Assembly (NCBI GenBank): GCA_009768925.2
Contig: VHIT02000041.1
Span: forward strand, 1-64,000
From: Cryptosporidium bovis
Taxonomy: Eukaryota > Apicomplexa > Conoidasida > Eucoccidiorida > Cryptosporidiidae
Direction of reading: 5' to 3'
Length of the DNA stretch: 64,000 nucleotides
Below the pieces are notes generated by a model. It did not search any database and had not been told where the DNA came from. It saw nothing but the letters and a program-made list of their open reading frames with translations. Both the position numbers and the translations under genes were made by a program. Below, one piece after another: positions 1-10,500 of this stretch. The first letter of the stretch is position 1; each line of letters starts with the position of its first letter.

Positions 1-1226
1 CCTGTTTGTAATACCTATTTTCACTCTTCTTCTCAACCTCGCTCTTTTATATATTCCTCTTTATACTAATTCTATTATTATTAATATCTCAATTTACTAA
101 TTGGTCCTTAATTCAATTTATTGCATGCGAGACAAGACGTGGCGCAAATAATTATAGGTGTAGTAGTGCATAACATTACATGCAAATAGAGAATAACGGG
201 TGGTAGGTGGGATAACAAGCGGATATAGCGTGTAGGTACGGCTGCTACGCGAGTAATCCATGTGAAATACAGACTGTTGATCCGGTTATAACGAGATATC
301 GAAGAGTGGCATGAAGAGACTAGAGGTGAAACACAGTAGACTGCAGATGAAGGCAAGAAAGATTTGTTTCGAGCACAAATAAGTAACAATTCACCATAAG
401 TGTGGGAATTAGAAAACACGTTGTTTTAATTATATACCTATGATACACTGGATTTTGTCCAGTAAATAGATAACATCTTTGTTAAAGAAAAATGTTTAAT
501 TAACCGTCTTTCTCTAAAAAGTAGGGGCGAAAAGTAGAGTATACCTTGATGCTTTAATGAATATGGTTTACAATAATTCCAAAAGGCAAAATGTTGATAT
601 CTTTGACATTGGCTGGCTGTATATTAATAATAGCTGCAGATATATTATTTTAGTTTGAAAGTATGTATAATTGAATAATCAACATTAAATATAAAAATAA
701 TCAAAATAGTGAAATATGTTGCGATAATTTCAGTGAGAAAAAAAGTAGTAATAACAGAAGCAACATTAATCGTATTATCTTCATATCCAAATTGATTATA
801 ACTGTTAAAAATTCAACCATCTTTCCATTAATTTATTATTTTAAAATAGTGAAGACCAAATAGGAATATTGTAAAAGAAATGGCATTCAGTTCAAAATTA
901 CCCACCCCAGTTTTATGTTTTGAGGCCAAAATGTATAGTCTAACATAAAAATATAAATTACTCCCGAATTGATCGATCGCTTAACAATATTATCAGTTAT
1001 TTTGTGGAAGTATGGACTTTTTTCCGGAGAGACATCACCAGGAAAGAAGCAAGTTAATAGATATTTCCCCTATACCTGTGTACATCATATCTGCATGCAT
1101 AAATAATGTACATACATAATTGCCAGATAAAATTTCATAAATAGCTACGCCAACGTATTTAGTCTAAAAAAGAAAGAAAAGAGGATTGGTAATCGGTTTC
1201 AAATGTGTAATTCATAATTACTTACA
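1..1226. other. intergenic stretch, no convincing gene
   Basis: AT-rich sequence with no ORF that resembles a protein. The 103-codon minus-strand frame at 108-419 is compositionally odd and starts without context. A perfect TGCATGCA, the core bound by many ApiAP2 factors, lies at 1092-1099, but it is downstream of the minus-strand transporter and not in an obvious promoter. The neighbouring gene to the left is outside the window, so part of this stretch may be its flank. Confidence 0.5.
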
Positions 1227-2594
1227 CTATGAAAAGAAGTGAGTGTAAATAATGGCTGTGAAACAAAGTGGGTAAACCATAATTGAAAATACCAATAACA
1301 CTACTGCAAGTATTTTCGAAGTGCTCCATGGTTCATTGGAAAATAGCTTGAGATATAAAACGGCTGGTAGGAAATAACACACAGTGTTAGAACAGAAAAG
1401 CCCAACAATTTCGTATGTAAGTCCGAGATCGGAAACTAAATATGTAACTGTTGTACAAATAAAAAGAAAAATAAATGTTAGTGTCCTTAATAAATTTCTG
1501 TCCTTAGTTGTGGAATCCTCAGCATCAACACCATTTTTAATGATAATAGCCAATGATTTCCTAAATGAGTGACATGAAACAGGAAAAGAAAATACCAAAG
1601 AAGACACCAAAATAACTTTGGCAACAATAATAGAAAGCGACCTCGTGTCAAACATACTAAGTATATCAGAAGACTTGAGGGTATTACCAAAAAGTAAGTA
1701 TCCAGATGAACCCATAAGTACATAGACAATGGTGCAGAATGCAAGAGAAACCACGGATGAGACAACCAATTTGTTAAGTGTTTTATCTGCAAGTTCATTC
1801 GCAACATTTAAAAAATTGTGATGACATGTGAATGAGAATACAAAAATAGGGAATGTTTGAAGCATAAATACTGGATTAAAAGTTGTAATAAGCTCCACTC
1901 TACTAAGCATTAAGGAAATATCTTTTATACCGAATATAAAACTAAATATAACAACAGCTGCAACATAAAGTGATGAAAAAACCGCTATCCAGTTGATTAT
2001 AGTTAATTCTGCCAATGAAGTCGGGTAGCTAGCTGGGCCAATAATAAAAACAACAACAAAAATGAGAATCAATGTTCTTGTATTCGACTCGGAAAGGACT
2101 CCATAGAAAATACCACCAAAAATACTTTGTATAACAGCAACAACAACCATAAGATACGTTATACAAGACCCTAAAGACATAACGAGAATTGAAGTATCTA
2201 TTATTGATTTTAACCTTGGGAATGTTTTTTCGGCTATTGAATAGTAGGTTACGGGCATCATATTTCCAGTTGGATCTTCTTTAAGTGAGATTTCTGACAA
2301 AAGAATGCAAGCTAAAATTGAAAACATTCCAGAAATTATTGTTAATATTATCCCCTGTAAAAGTCCATTTTTGCTGAATGCCCAAGGAAGTCCCAGTATT
2401 CCAACACCCATTGTAGTGTTAACAAGGGCAAAGAATGAAGATGTCATTGAACCTTTCTTGTATCTTTTTTCAATAAAACTTTCCATGCCAATAAATACTT
2501 GTTCTGACAGGCGAGATATAAAACTTTCTTTCGAATCTTGCCTAGTAAAAGATTTTGAAGGAAGTAGAGCTCTTTCTTCCTTTAAGGACCTCAT
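1227..2594 (-). CDS. AAAP-family amino-acid transporter (SLC38-like)
   Basis: Predicted 455-residue multi-span membrane protein, placed in the amino acid/auxin permease family. After a charged cytosolic N-terminus comes the family's first membrane segment, with 'VNTTMGVGILGLPWAF', matching the helix-1 pattern N-x-x-x-G-x-G-I-L-x-x-P. About ten further hydrophobic segments follow to the C-terminus, giving a roughly 11-span layout and a normal length for the family. The likely role is sodium- or proton-coupled amino-acid uptake at the plasma membrane or an internal membrane; the substrate cannot be read from sequence. The open frame runs upstream to a GTG at 2612, but the first true ATG is at 2594 and I chose that. 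A second, longer member lies at 33.9 kb. Confidence 0.85.
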   Translation of the reverse strand: MRSLKEERALLPSKSFTRQDSKESFISRLSEQVFIGMESFIEKRYKKGSMTSSFFALVNTTMGVGILGLPWAFSKNGLLQGIILTIISGMFSILACILLSEISLKEDPTGNMMPVTYYSIAEKTFPRLKSIIDTSILVMSLGSCITYLMVVVAVIQSIFGGIFYGVLSESNTRTLILIFVVVFIIGPASYPTSLAELTIINWIAVFSSLYVAAVVIFSFIFGIKDISLMLSRVELITTFNPVFMLQTFPIFVFSFTCHHNFLNVANELADKTLNKLVVSSVVSLAFCTIVYVLMGSSGYLLFGNTLKSSDILSMFDTRSLSIIVAKVILVSSLVFSFPVSCHSFRKSLAIIIKNGVDAEDSTTKDRNLLRTLTFIFLFICTTVTYLVSDLGLTYEIVGLFCSNTVCYFLPAVLYLKLFSNEPWSTSKILAVVLLVFSIMVYPLCFTAIIYTHFFS

Positions 2595-3133
2595 ATTTAT
2601 AAAATTATTCACATAAAACCTTTAATTGGTACAATTTCACTTTAACAATAAAAAACCAATTAATATTCAAACAAATAAACCCGAATTACCACGTAAATCT
2701 ATTATTTAGATTTGAAAATTCAACATTAACATTAAGTTGCTGTTCTTTCTTATTGTTAATATTTATGTCAATTATAGAGACATGGAACAACAGATATGGT
2801 GTTGCTTTATTATTTTACTATAAATTAATAATCCTTCAGTAACCGCGGTTACATCCAGTACCTGATATAAAAGGCTGACCCGCCAAGTTTTTAAAGATCA
2901 TTCTATGCCATGCAATTTGGCAAATCGTATATAGTGGGAATGAAATCGCGATAATAGCAAAAAAAAGAAGGCGATTGGAAGTAAAAAAACAACATTAGCT
3001 AGAACAGGTAGGACCTTTGTTTCAGACACAATAAAAAAACAATGTTTATTGAATCCTTTTATACATTTCATGGCTGCTATACTTAAATATTCACGTATAC
3101 ATATACACGTGAATTTACCTTTAGTTGAAAGAA
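2595..3133. other. intergenic, promoter side of the AAAP transporter
   Basis: This 539-nt AT-rich gap holds the upstream region of the minus-strand transporter and the 3' flank of the minus-strand Asn-rich gene. No ORF, structured RNA or palindromic promoter element was recognised. Confidence 0.4.
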
Positions 3134-5053
3134 TCAGACGCCCAAAACGCCTCTGGATCTAAAGGTGATTCTAAGTTGCTCGCGGACGTGTTCAACGGCT
3201 TCCGACTTTTTCGGCTTCGGTCTTACCGAGGTAGAATTCTCCGAACCACCTATTTTTTTGGAGTAATTACGATAATTTTGATTATTGCTGCCACCGCTGT
3301 GATAATTGTTGGTATTTAAGGTTTGTCTGGTGTTTTTGGCTTCTGTATCGTTATTTTTATTAAAACAGTGAAGACACGAAGATGAGCAAGATGTTTGATG
3401 GTTTTGAAAAGACTGAGATGAACGCTTTCTGTGTTTATAAAGTTGGCGTTTTGAGTTTCTATAATAAGTGATTTTAGAAGGTTCTGGAAACACATTAGAG
3501 TCAAGACTACTACTAACAATTTCAGTTCCATCAAAATGTTTCTCCTCCGATCCATTCAAGTTTTTCGTCGGAGCACCAGAAACTGCCGTTCCCGAGAATG
3601 AATTAACTGTGTTCATACCTAAATGTATCATGGAGGAGGGGAAAGAAGAGGCCTTTTCAGTGTTGTTTATTGAACCTTGAACATTATTGTTTCTGGGAAC
3701 ATGATATCTTCTTTTTCTCCTTGCCCTAGAATTACCTTGAACACGATTGTGGTTATGGTTTTGGTAGTTGTTAAATGGATTGCATGTATGAGCAGCAACT
3801 ATTGCATCTAAAGCCGAAGAGAAACCATTAATGTTGTCAACACTATCAAATCCAGAGTTAACTACTCCCATCGTTGTATCTACACTACTATTATCGTCAC
3901 TTAAGTTAGAGTCATTATTTCCATTAGCTTTCGAGTTTTTTTCAATTATCTTGTTCAGTAGAGTGGCATTAGATAGTGTCCTACTTTGTTTTATTAAGTT
4001 ATTGTCAAAAATGCTGTAATCAGTAATGCTGTTTCCCATCAAATTTACATTAAGACAATCATTTTTGTTACATCTACTATCCTCTTTGTTCTTATAACTC
4101 ATAACTACTGTAGGTTGCATACCTGTTTGAGGTAATAAAGCTGGGTTTGAATGTAAGCTTTGTTGTTTGTAACAATTCAAACGCTTCCTCCTTCTGTTGT
4201 GGTGACTATTATTATTATTGTGGTTTTTTTTCTTTCGTCTTTTTTGCTCTAATTTTGGATGGCTATTTAAAGTAGAATTTGTTATGGCACCATCTACAAT
4301 TTTGTCGAGAAGTCCAACACCAAAGCTAACAGTTGCATTAGTATTACTATTTTTGGTATTATCAATGGAAGAGCACTTAGTATTTTCGCCGTATTCCTGT
4401 AGTTGAGACAACGAGATTGAAGAAGGAACAGCCATGGGAACATTAAGTTTATCATTGGCAATACCAGAATCACTATTAATGTCACTACTATCGTTAGTAT
4501 GACTAACTTTTCCATTTTTTGTTACAATTCCAATAGAAGAAGAGAAAACACTATCTTTCAGATTGGTCTTCAAGACATATTCCTCATTATCTACATAATC
4601 TTCTTCAACCCGTCCTCCCTCTTCATCATTTTCAACATAGTCATCTTCGTCATCATAATCATTCTCGTGGTCATCTATATCATAAACTTCGTCTTCGTAC
4701 TCTTGGGTCTTGTCATATTTGGACAAATTACTATTTACTTCTGTTTTGGTGACGTATTTATTATCTGTGGTGTTAACGGTTATGTTGGCTTCATTGTCAC
4801 TACGAGAAGACGAATCACCACCATTAATATGACCATCATCGTCACTTTTATTGGTGGTCACCTTTAACTCAGAAGATTTGTTAATTTTTAGAGCTCTTCT
4901 TTTAGTGGCAATCAGTATTGCCGTTTCCCTTGAAACTCCTAGATATTCAGCTTCTGTAATCCAACGGAGAAGTTCCTCATCAAGAATTTGACTAAAATCC
5001 ATTCCACTGGTTAAAGGAAGGTCTTCAATATGACCGGTCTGATCAACCATCAT
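3134..5053 (-). CDS. Asn-rich low-complexity protein, unknown function
   Basis: A 639-residue protein that I do not recognise. The first 55 residues are the best-conserved-looking part and are predicted helical ('ELLRWITEAEYLGVSRET', ending in KRRAL). Next come a strongly acidic Asp/Glu/Tyr stretch at about residues 115-165, long Asn/Ser runs, and two very basic patches ('RRKKKNHNNNNSHHNRRRKR' near residue 280 and 'RARRKRRYHVPRNN' near 465) that could act as nuclear localisation or RNA-binding segments. The extreme C-terminus is again ordered-looking and charged ('AVEHVREQLRITFRSRG'). There is no signal peptide or membrane segment. The composition is typical of apicomplexan nuclear proteins, but the nuclear location is only an inference. 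It starts MMVD at 5053; no intron is needed. Confidence 0.75.
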   Translation of the reverse strand: MMVDQTGHIEDLPLTSGMDFSQILDEELLRWITEAEYLGVSRETAILIATKRRALKINKSSELKVTTNKSDDDGHINGGDSSSRSDNEANITVNTTDNKYVTKTEVNSNLSKYDKTQEYEDEVYDIDDHENDYDDEDDYVENDEEGGRVEEDYVDNEEYVLKTNLKDSVFSSSIGIVTKNGKVSHTNDSSDINSDSGIANDKLNVPMAVPSSISLSQLQEYGENTKCSSIDNTKNSNTNATVSFGVGLLDKIVDGAITNSTLNSHPKLEQKRRKKKNHNNNNSHHNRRRKRLNCYKQQSLHSNPALLPQTGMQPTVVMSYKNKEDSRCNKNDCLNVNLMGNSITDYSIFDNNLIKQSRTLSNATLLNKIIEKNSKANGNNDSNLSDDNSSVDTTMGVVNSGFDSVDNINGFSSALDAIVAAHTCNPFNNYQNHNHNRVQGNSRARRKRRYHVPRNNNVQGSINNTEKASSFPSSMIHLGMNTVNSFSGTAVSGAPTKNLNGSEEKHFDGTEIVSSSLDSNVFPEPSKITYYRNSKRQLYKHRKRSSQSFQNHQTSCSSSCLHCFNKNNDTEAKNTRQTLNTNNYHSGGSNNQNYRNYSKKIGGSENSTSVRPKPKKSEAVEHVREQLRITFRSRGVLGV

Positions 5054-7095
5054 ATTTATTTACTTTAATTAAATTCTATGAACAAGTAAATTTGTGCACA
5101 ATTTAAGAACGACTTATTTCTGCCTAAAGGCTAATGATGATAATTAACTGTAACAACAAAGTGGTAATATGATTTATACAGCAAAGTTAATTGAACTGTA
5201 AATATTATTACAAATATAGACAATAACCACTATACAAAAAATATCGCCTTATTTCTCCTTGTTAATTGCGTTTCGTACTCCACCAGCAACTACGAATATT
5301 GAGAACTTGCTCACTTTAAGGTATTAATGAGAGATATATATTCAATGAAAACAAGATCAAGTTAGAACTGTATCAATGTATTGTTTAAATTTAGATTTTG
5401 TAACCTAGCACAATCTCCAATGAATACTGAAAACAATAAATAAGAATATACTTAGATTTACCTGGGTTTATTTATACTTAAATAATATATATTTACCTTT
5501 AACAATACATACAAAAAAATGAGAAAGTAATTAAAACTTTTGTAGTATCTATACTGAAAAAGAGAATCTGTTGGTTTAGTTATTTTATAAATTAGCCAGT
5601 TATACAGTCAGTTAACCAATATATGAGTCTTCTGTTCTATCTTCTCCATACAACAGGAAATCGGATGTATATATCTGTACTTAAATCCATTTAAGAGGCA
5701 AAAATTCAGCCGTGTAAATATGCAACCACTTCTTTACCGTAATCTAAACGACCCAATGTACATTCACGTGCATACAAGTACGCATTTACATGTACCTGTG
5801 CACAAGTACATAATATTATTGGTTTAGATATAATGCAATATTATATTGCGCAGTAGGCTTGAATGAACACAGTAAAGCACGAAAATTAAGGTACCCTACT
5901 CCAGTTTCACATAAAAACTGCTTGAACTGTTTTTCCAAACCAAGGAAGCAACAAGTCGTCTACAGGCGTTCACTTCCTATATACTGAGAAATAAATTAAT
6001 GATACACCTATTTATTTGTTATTTGTGGACGTGGTCAGAAGAGAAGGGAGAAAAAAGAAAGTTGGTGGTTATGCGTTCAAGAAGCTATGAGTATATTTCT
6101 TGGTTCCTCTTTAAATAGTACTCATTCAAAAATCCACCTCTTGAAAATGGTATTATTAACTGTAAATTGATCCCAAGAAAAGATGGCGTGTTTGTTATTT
6201 GCAACTTATAAAAAGAAAAAACAAGAGAACAAAAAAAAGAGAGAAAACCACTCTTTTCGCAATGTGCAGTTTTCCAATGGTATTGTTTATGCATATGTAT
6301 AGTAAAAGGACAATTATTACCTCCAGTCAGACCAATCAACTCGCTTCTTGCGATTTGCAGGTAACCAATGACCAAAGCTGTTACACTATTATTCCTCCAC
6401 TAAGAGCAGCTTATTAGGCCTAATTAATCTCCGTTAATATACACATGAAATTAATTAATTTAAAATTTGGTTCCAATTAGATGTTCTAATTGTAATAATG
6501 CTCTGGTGATCGAAAATATTCAGCTACTCTCAGTTACCTAGGGGGAAAAGTGGTAGTGAAAAGCAACCCCTTATCCCGAGGACCAAAAACCGTGGCCTTC
6601 TAAAGTCCCGTAATAACTAATAAGGAAACAAAAAGAAAGGGAAGAGGATAAGAAACTTTTCTCTCTTGTAGATATTAAGGCGAACTTTTATATTGCTATA
6701 TGTACATGTGAATAAAGATAACACAATGTCGTACTAAGCTTTTAATATGTCGCTAGTATACCACATATGTACACATATAATATTATAAATGTATATTAAG
6801 TCCTTCCTCTCCTGTTTTTTTGTCGAGTTGATCGCCAAAATTCCCAATGGAATATTTAAGTGCTCCTCATAAAAAGACAGCGACTTAATATTTTCACTTG
6901 TCTTTATTTTTATTTAATGCACCACTGTATTTTTTACAGCTTGCCACCTTTTTTCTACTATCTTTCTCTCTCCCTTTCCTTTCGTTTTTTACTTATTTTA
7001 ATTTTGCCTCTATAGTACATTGTACAACATAAAATACACAAACACACGCGCCAGGCGCCGTCGCGTCCCGCCTGAAATTGCCACCTTTAGTATAT

Positions 7096-7103
7096 TGGCG
7101 CCA
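7096..7103. promoter_or_regulatory. TGGCGCCA palindrome (E2F/DP-like), orphan
   Basis: A perfect 8-bp palindrome of the type found upstream of other genes in this window. Unlike those, no recognised start lies within 2 kb in the minus direction or 400 nt in the plus direction, so it may mark an unannotated transcript. Confidence 0.4.
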
Positions 7104-7279
7104 TGTCGGAGGTAGCTTCGAAAGATATGTGGGCGGCAAATTTGTTATGCTCGCAATATACAATGTAGAGTATGCAGAAAGGCAGCAGTATAACTTAAAT
7201 TGAATTAATGCAGGTACTGTTTGTATATAGTTCGTGAGGTGTATGCACTTTGTTTTTCTCCCAATGAAGAAATCTCGGC

Positions 7280-7287
7280 TGCATGCA
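7280..7287. promoter_or_regulatory. TGCATGCA, ApiAP2-type core
   Basis: A perfect palindromic TGCATGCA followed by a further AT. The GCATGC core is the recognition sequence of several ApiAP2 transcription factors. It sits 180 nt from the orphan TGGCGCCA, so the two could belong to one promoter. Function is inferred only from the motif. Confidence 0.35.
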
Positions 7288-7527
7288 TACAGGTGTGTAT
7301 TCAACATAAATAGTATTTTCAAACAACCAGAGCATGCGGCCACAATTTATTTTTAACCTAGTTCTAATAGAATAATAAGACTTATGTTTATATGTAATAC
7401 TAGCGATACAAACATTGACAAACTAAAATGTGAAGGTTTATATGTGAAACTATACGATGCACACAGCTGCGTTTAATTTCAAGGAATTAGTTTAAAAATC
7501 AATGTTTAAAACAATAACTAAAATGAA

Positions 7528-10500
7528 TTATGCTTTCTTTTTGTTTTTAGGAGGTGGATGATATGGCAGGTCATATCCCTGTGTGCTGCGAGGTTTTGGA
7601 CTTGAATTTCCATTCAAACTGTCATGACCTGGAATGTCACGTTTATCTTCTTCGTCTTCACTTTCAATATTGCTTAAAAAGTCAAAGTTGTTTCTTTCTT
7701 CAATTAAATTATAATCATTTTTGTTCTTGTATCCACTAAAATAAGAGCTGATATAATCTTTAACATATACAGTTAGTTTGTATATTTGAGATCTGTAGTA
7801 GAATATTAAAGCTAAGATGGCAACAAGTAACAAAATAATCCACCTTTTGCTAGCATCTTCCATGTTTTTAATAGTGTTATTGTAGTAATAGTGACCAATG
7901 TTGTAGTTTGTATCAATTAAAGAAGATATGACTCCGCCGTTATCATAATGTTCATACTCCTTTCCGCTTTGTATGAAGGACTCGACGGGATTTGAAGAAC
8001 GGTCATCTTCTATACCAACGATTTGTGGTCTATTATAATTGACAGAGACATCTTTTGCATTTTCCTCTCTTTGAACAGATGGTCTTTCTGAAACAACTCC
8101 TACATTATTACTTCTAAGATTATATCCCTTTGTTTTTGTCATTATATCGGTTCCAGATGAATCATCACTGTTTGAAGAATATTGATTGTGGTTGTCCAGA
8201 TTTCCATCCCAAACAATATTTGCCCATCCCAAAGAATTAGTCTTAAAACAAGATATTTCGAGATACGTTTTTCCTTTTTCTGACAAATAAGACTTTATCC
8301 AAGGTGCGAGTTTGTACTTGTATTTCCCTTCTTTTTGATAAATTTCACTAGTTTCAATGACCAAAAAACCTCGTTTGGTGAATTGATCAGCATCGTCTTG
8401 CAATACCTTGATTACATCTGTATATCTAAAAGAGATACCTAAAGAATAGCCGGAATCAAGTATTTGAGCAGCATATGGTTTAACCCTGTTGCCCTTTGCC
8501 GACTCTCTTCTATTTAAAATATAAAATGAGTCAAGGATTTGGCTTTTCTTGTTTCCTATTGGCGTAGATAACTTAATTGTAACGTGGTAATTTTGTCCTG
8601 CTAATATAGGTACTGAGGTATCTGGAGATATATAAAGTATTAATGGATCGTTTTTGTACAGCAAATGATCTAGTGGGACCAAACTCAGTCCGAACATAAT
8701 TGGGACTTTTTTCAAATTATAGGGAGGAATACTCTTAATGTAGCACTCTAGAATGTGTTTCTGTGGAGTTAGCACAACAGAAAGAGTTTCTTTAACGTAA
8801 AATGGACTCTTAATGTCACCATTGAATCCCATTTTACTGCTTTTTATTAGTGTGAGTTCGTCCAGTTCAGAATTTTCTCCGTTCTCATCCGGAAGTTCCG
8901 AGTACAAAGTCATTTTGGCCGCAATCAACAATGGATTGTAGTACAACTCTGCTATTAGCAGTGCCTGATTTACGTCAGCAATGTTCTCCAAATCTATAAG
9001 TATATCCTTCTCTAACTCGCCAGATCCAAGATCTAGAATATTAGATACTTCCTTTATAGAAGTATTTGGTACAGGAATATGGACATATTGTGGTGTTTTC
9101 TTGACCCTGAGTGCATTATTTAACTTGCCTTCAACTTGGTTTAAATGATGAACAGAAGAAGACGAGGCAATTCCGTTTGTATAAGTTGGAATGCTTCTAA
9201 AGTGCAAATCACTGCTTTCAGTAGAAACTAGATGGTAAACTATGTCAAAAGCAATACAAGATATTCTTGAAGAAGTCGAGTCCAATTTATGAGAAAAAGT
9301 TAACCAGTATGGAATGTGAGTTGCACCTTTTTGTTCATCTTGAACTGTGTCAAAGTCTATTTTAAATACCTTCTCTATAGAATTAATCATGGTGTCGGAG
9401 TTACTGTAAACCGGATCTATTTTGTTGGAGTTTATTTTCGTGAAAAGGACTTCAAGCAAATTGGGCGAATCTGATATATCAAAGTTAACTGGACTTACAG
9501 AAAGTCTGAGATATATTGGAAAATACTTTTTATTCAGTTCTAAAAATACTTTCTTCCTCCCATTGTGGATGTCTGAAAGAGTAACTCTTGATCTAAAGAG
9601 AAACATTGATTTGCTTGTGTCTAAGGGACCACCAAATACCGTGCTCCCTCCCTGAATGCTAGTCAAGTCCAGTGGCAGTGGTACTCCATTTGGGATGTTG
9701 CAAAGTGATTCATAGTTACCATCGCCATAATTCTTACTCTTTGAACCATTTTGTTTGTATTCATCACTAAACAAATCCAATGAATTGTTAATAATTCCTT
9801 CATTTTCCAAAAATTTCTCAGAACCATCAATTGGAGAAATTTCCACGTACATTGAAAACATAATCATATCATGCTCCTCAAAACTCGTAAAGGAGTTCAT
9901 TGATTCAACTCTAAGTTTGTAGTTCCCTTTTGTAAGCTCCACTTCCAAGTAACTCCTTTTGCCTCTTTGTTCAGCAACCCAATATCCTTCTGGTACTATT
10001 ATTCCTATTCTGTAGAAAGAATAGAGAAAATCTGAATTAACATGAAAATAAACCATTGAAGAGGATCCCACAATCAACTCAATGTCGTGAAAACCACTTG
10101 TAAAATCAGACAGCTTGTTTTCAGATTTTAGCAGTGAACCCTGACAAACATTTATTATTCCTGAATTGAAGTAAGGGTCTTCTTTCTCGTTTAACTTCAG
10201 CTCAAAGTTCTCAAGGTAAAAATGGCATTTTTGTTTCGGCCCAAATATATCCTCCATATTTGTTCTCACCAAAGTCTCAAAAAAGTCCTTACTTTTGATA
10301 TCGTTATTGTACTTATTTAGTAATCCAACAGAGTCATTGGAAAATGAAACTCTTTTCCTGAAATAATCTTCATAATAGCTTGGATTGAATCGCGTTATGC
10401 CAATTGTAAGTAAGTAAGGCATATTGCTTGGATTAGGAGAAAAATATAAATCATATGTTCCTGAATCTAGAATCACAAATGTGTCTCCATATTTTCCAGA

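Larger units (their letters stand above)
5054..7527. other. 2.5-kb gap with GC-rich islands and orphan promoter motifs
   Basis: This is the longest gene-poor stretch in the window. The part near 5054 should be the promoter of the Asn-rich gene, and the part near 7527 the 3' flank of the giant membrane protein. In between are islands clearly richer in G+C than their surroundings: about 6525-6615 (with GGGGG, CCCC and GGCC blocks) and about 7035-7140. A perfect TGGCGCCA (7096-7103) and a perfect TGCATGCA (7280-7287) occur with no recognised start codon nearby. Short frames at 6085-6417 and 6993-7343 do not look like proteins. A non-coding RNA or a small spliced gene is possible, but I could not assign one. 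Confidence 0.4.

Noticed and set aside
108-419. Minus-strand 103-codon frame at the left edge
   Set aside because: The composition is unlike the real proteins here, and there is no domain or promoter element. Treated as chance.
4499-4867. Plus-strand hydrophobic frame of 122 codons
   Set aside because: It is the antisense shadow of Asn/Asp/Glu-rich codons of the minus-strand Asn-rich gene.
6993-7343. Minus-strand 116-codon frame spanning the orphan TGGCGCCA
   Set aside because: No start context or resemblance to a protein. The palindrome inside it suggests promoter rather than coding DNA.
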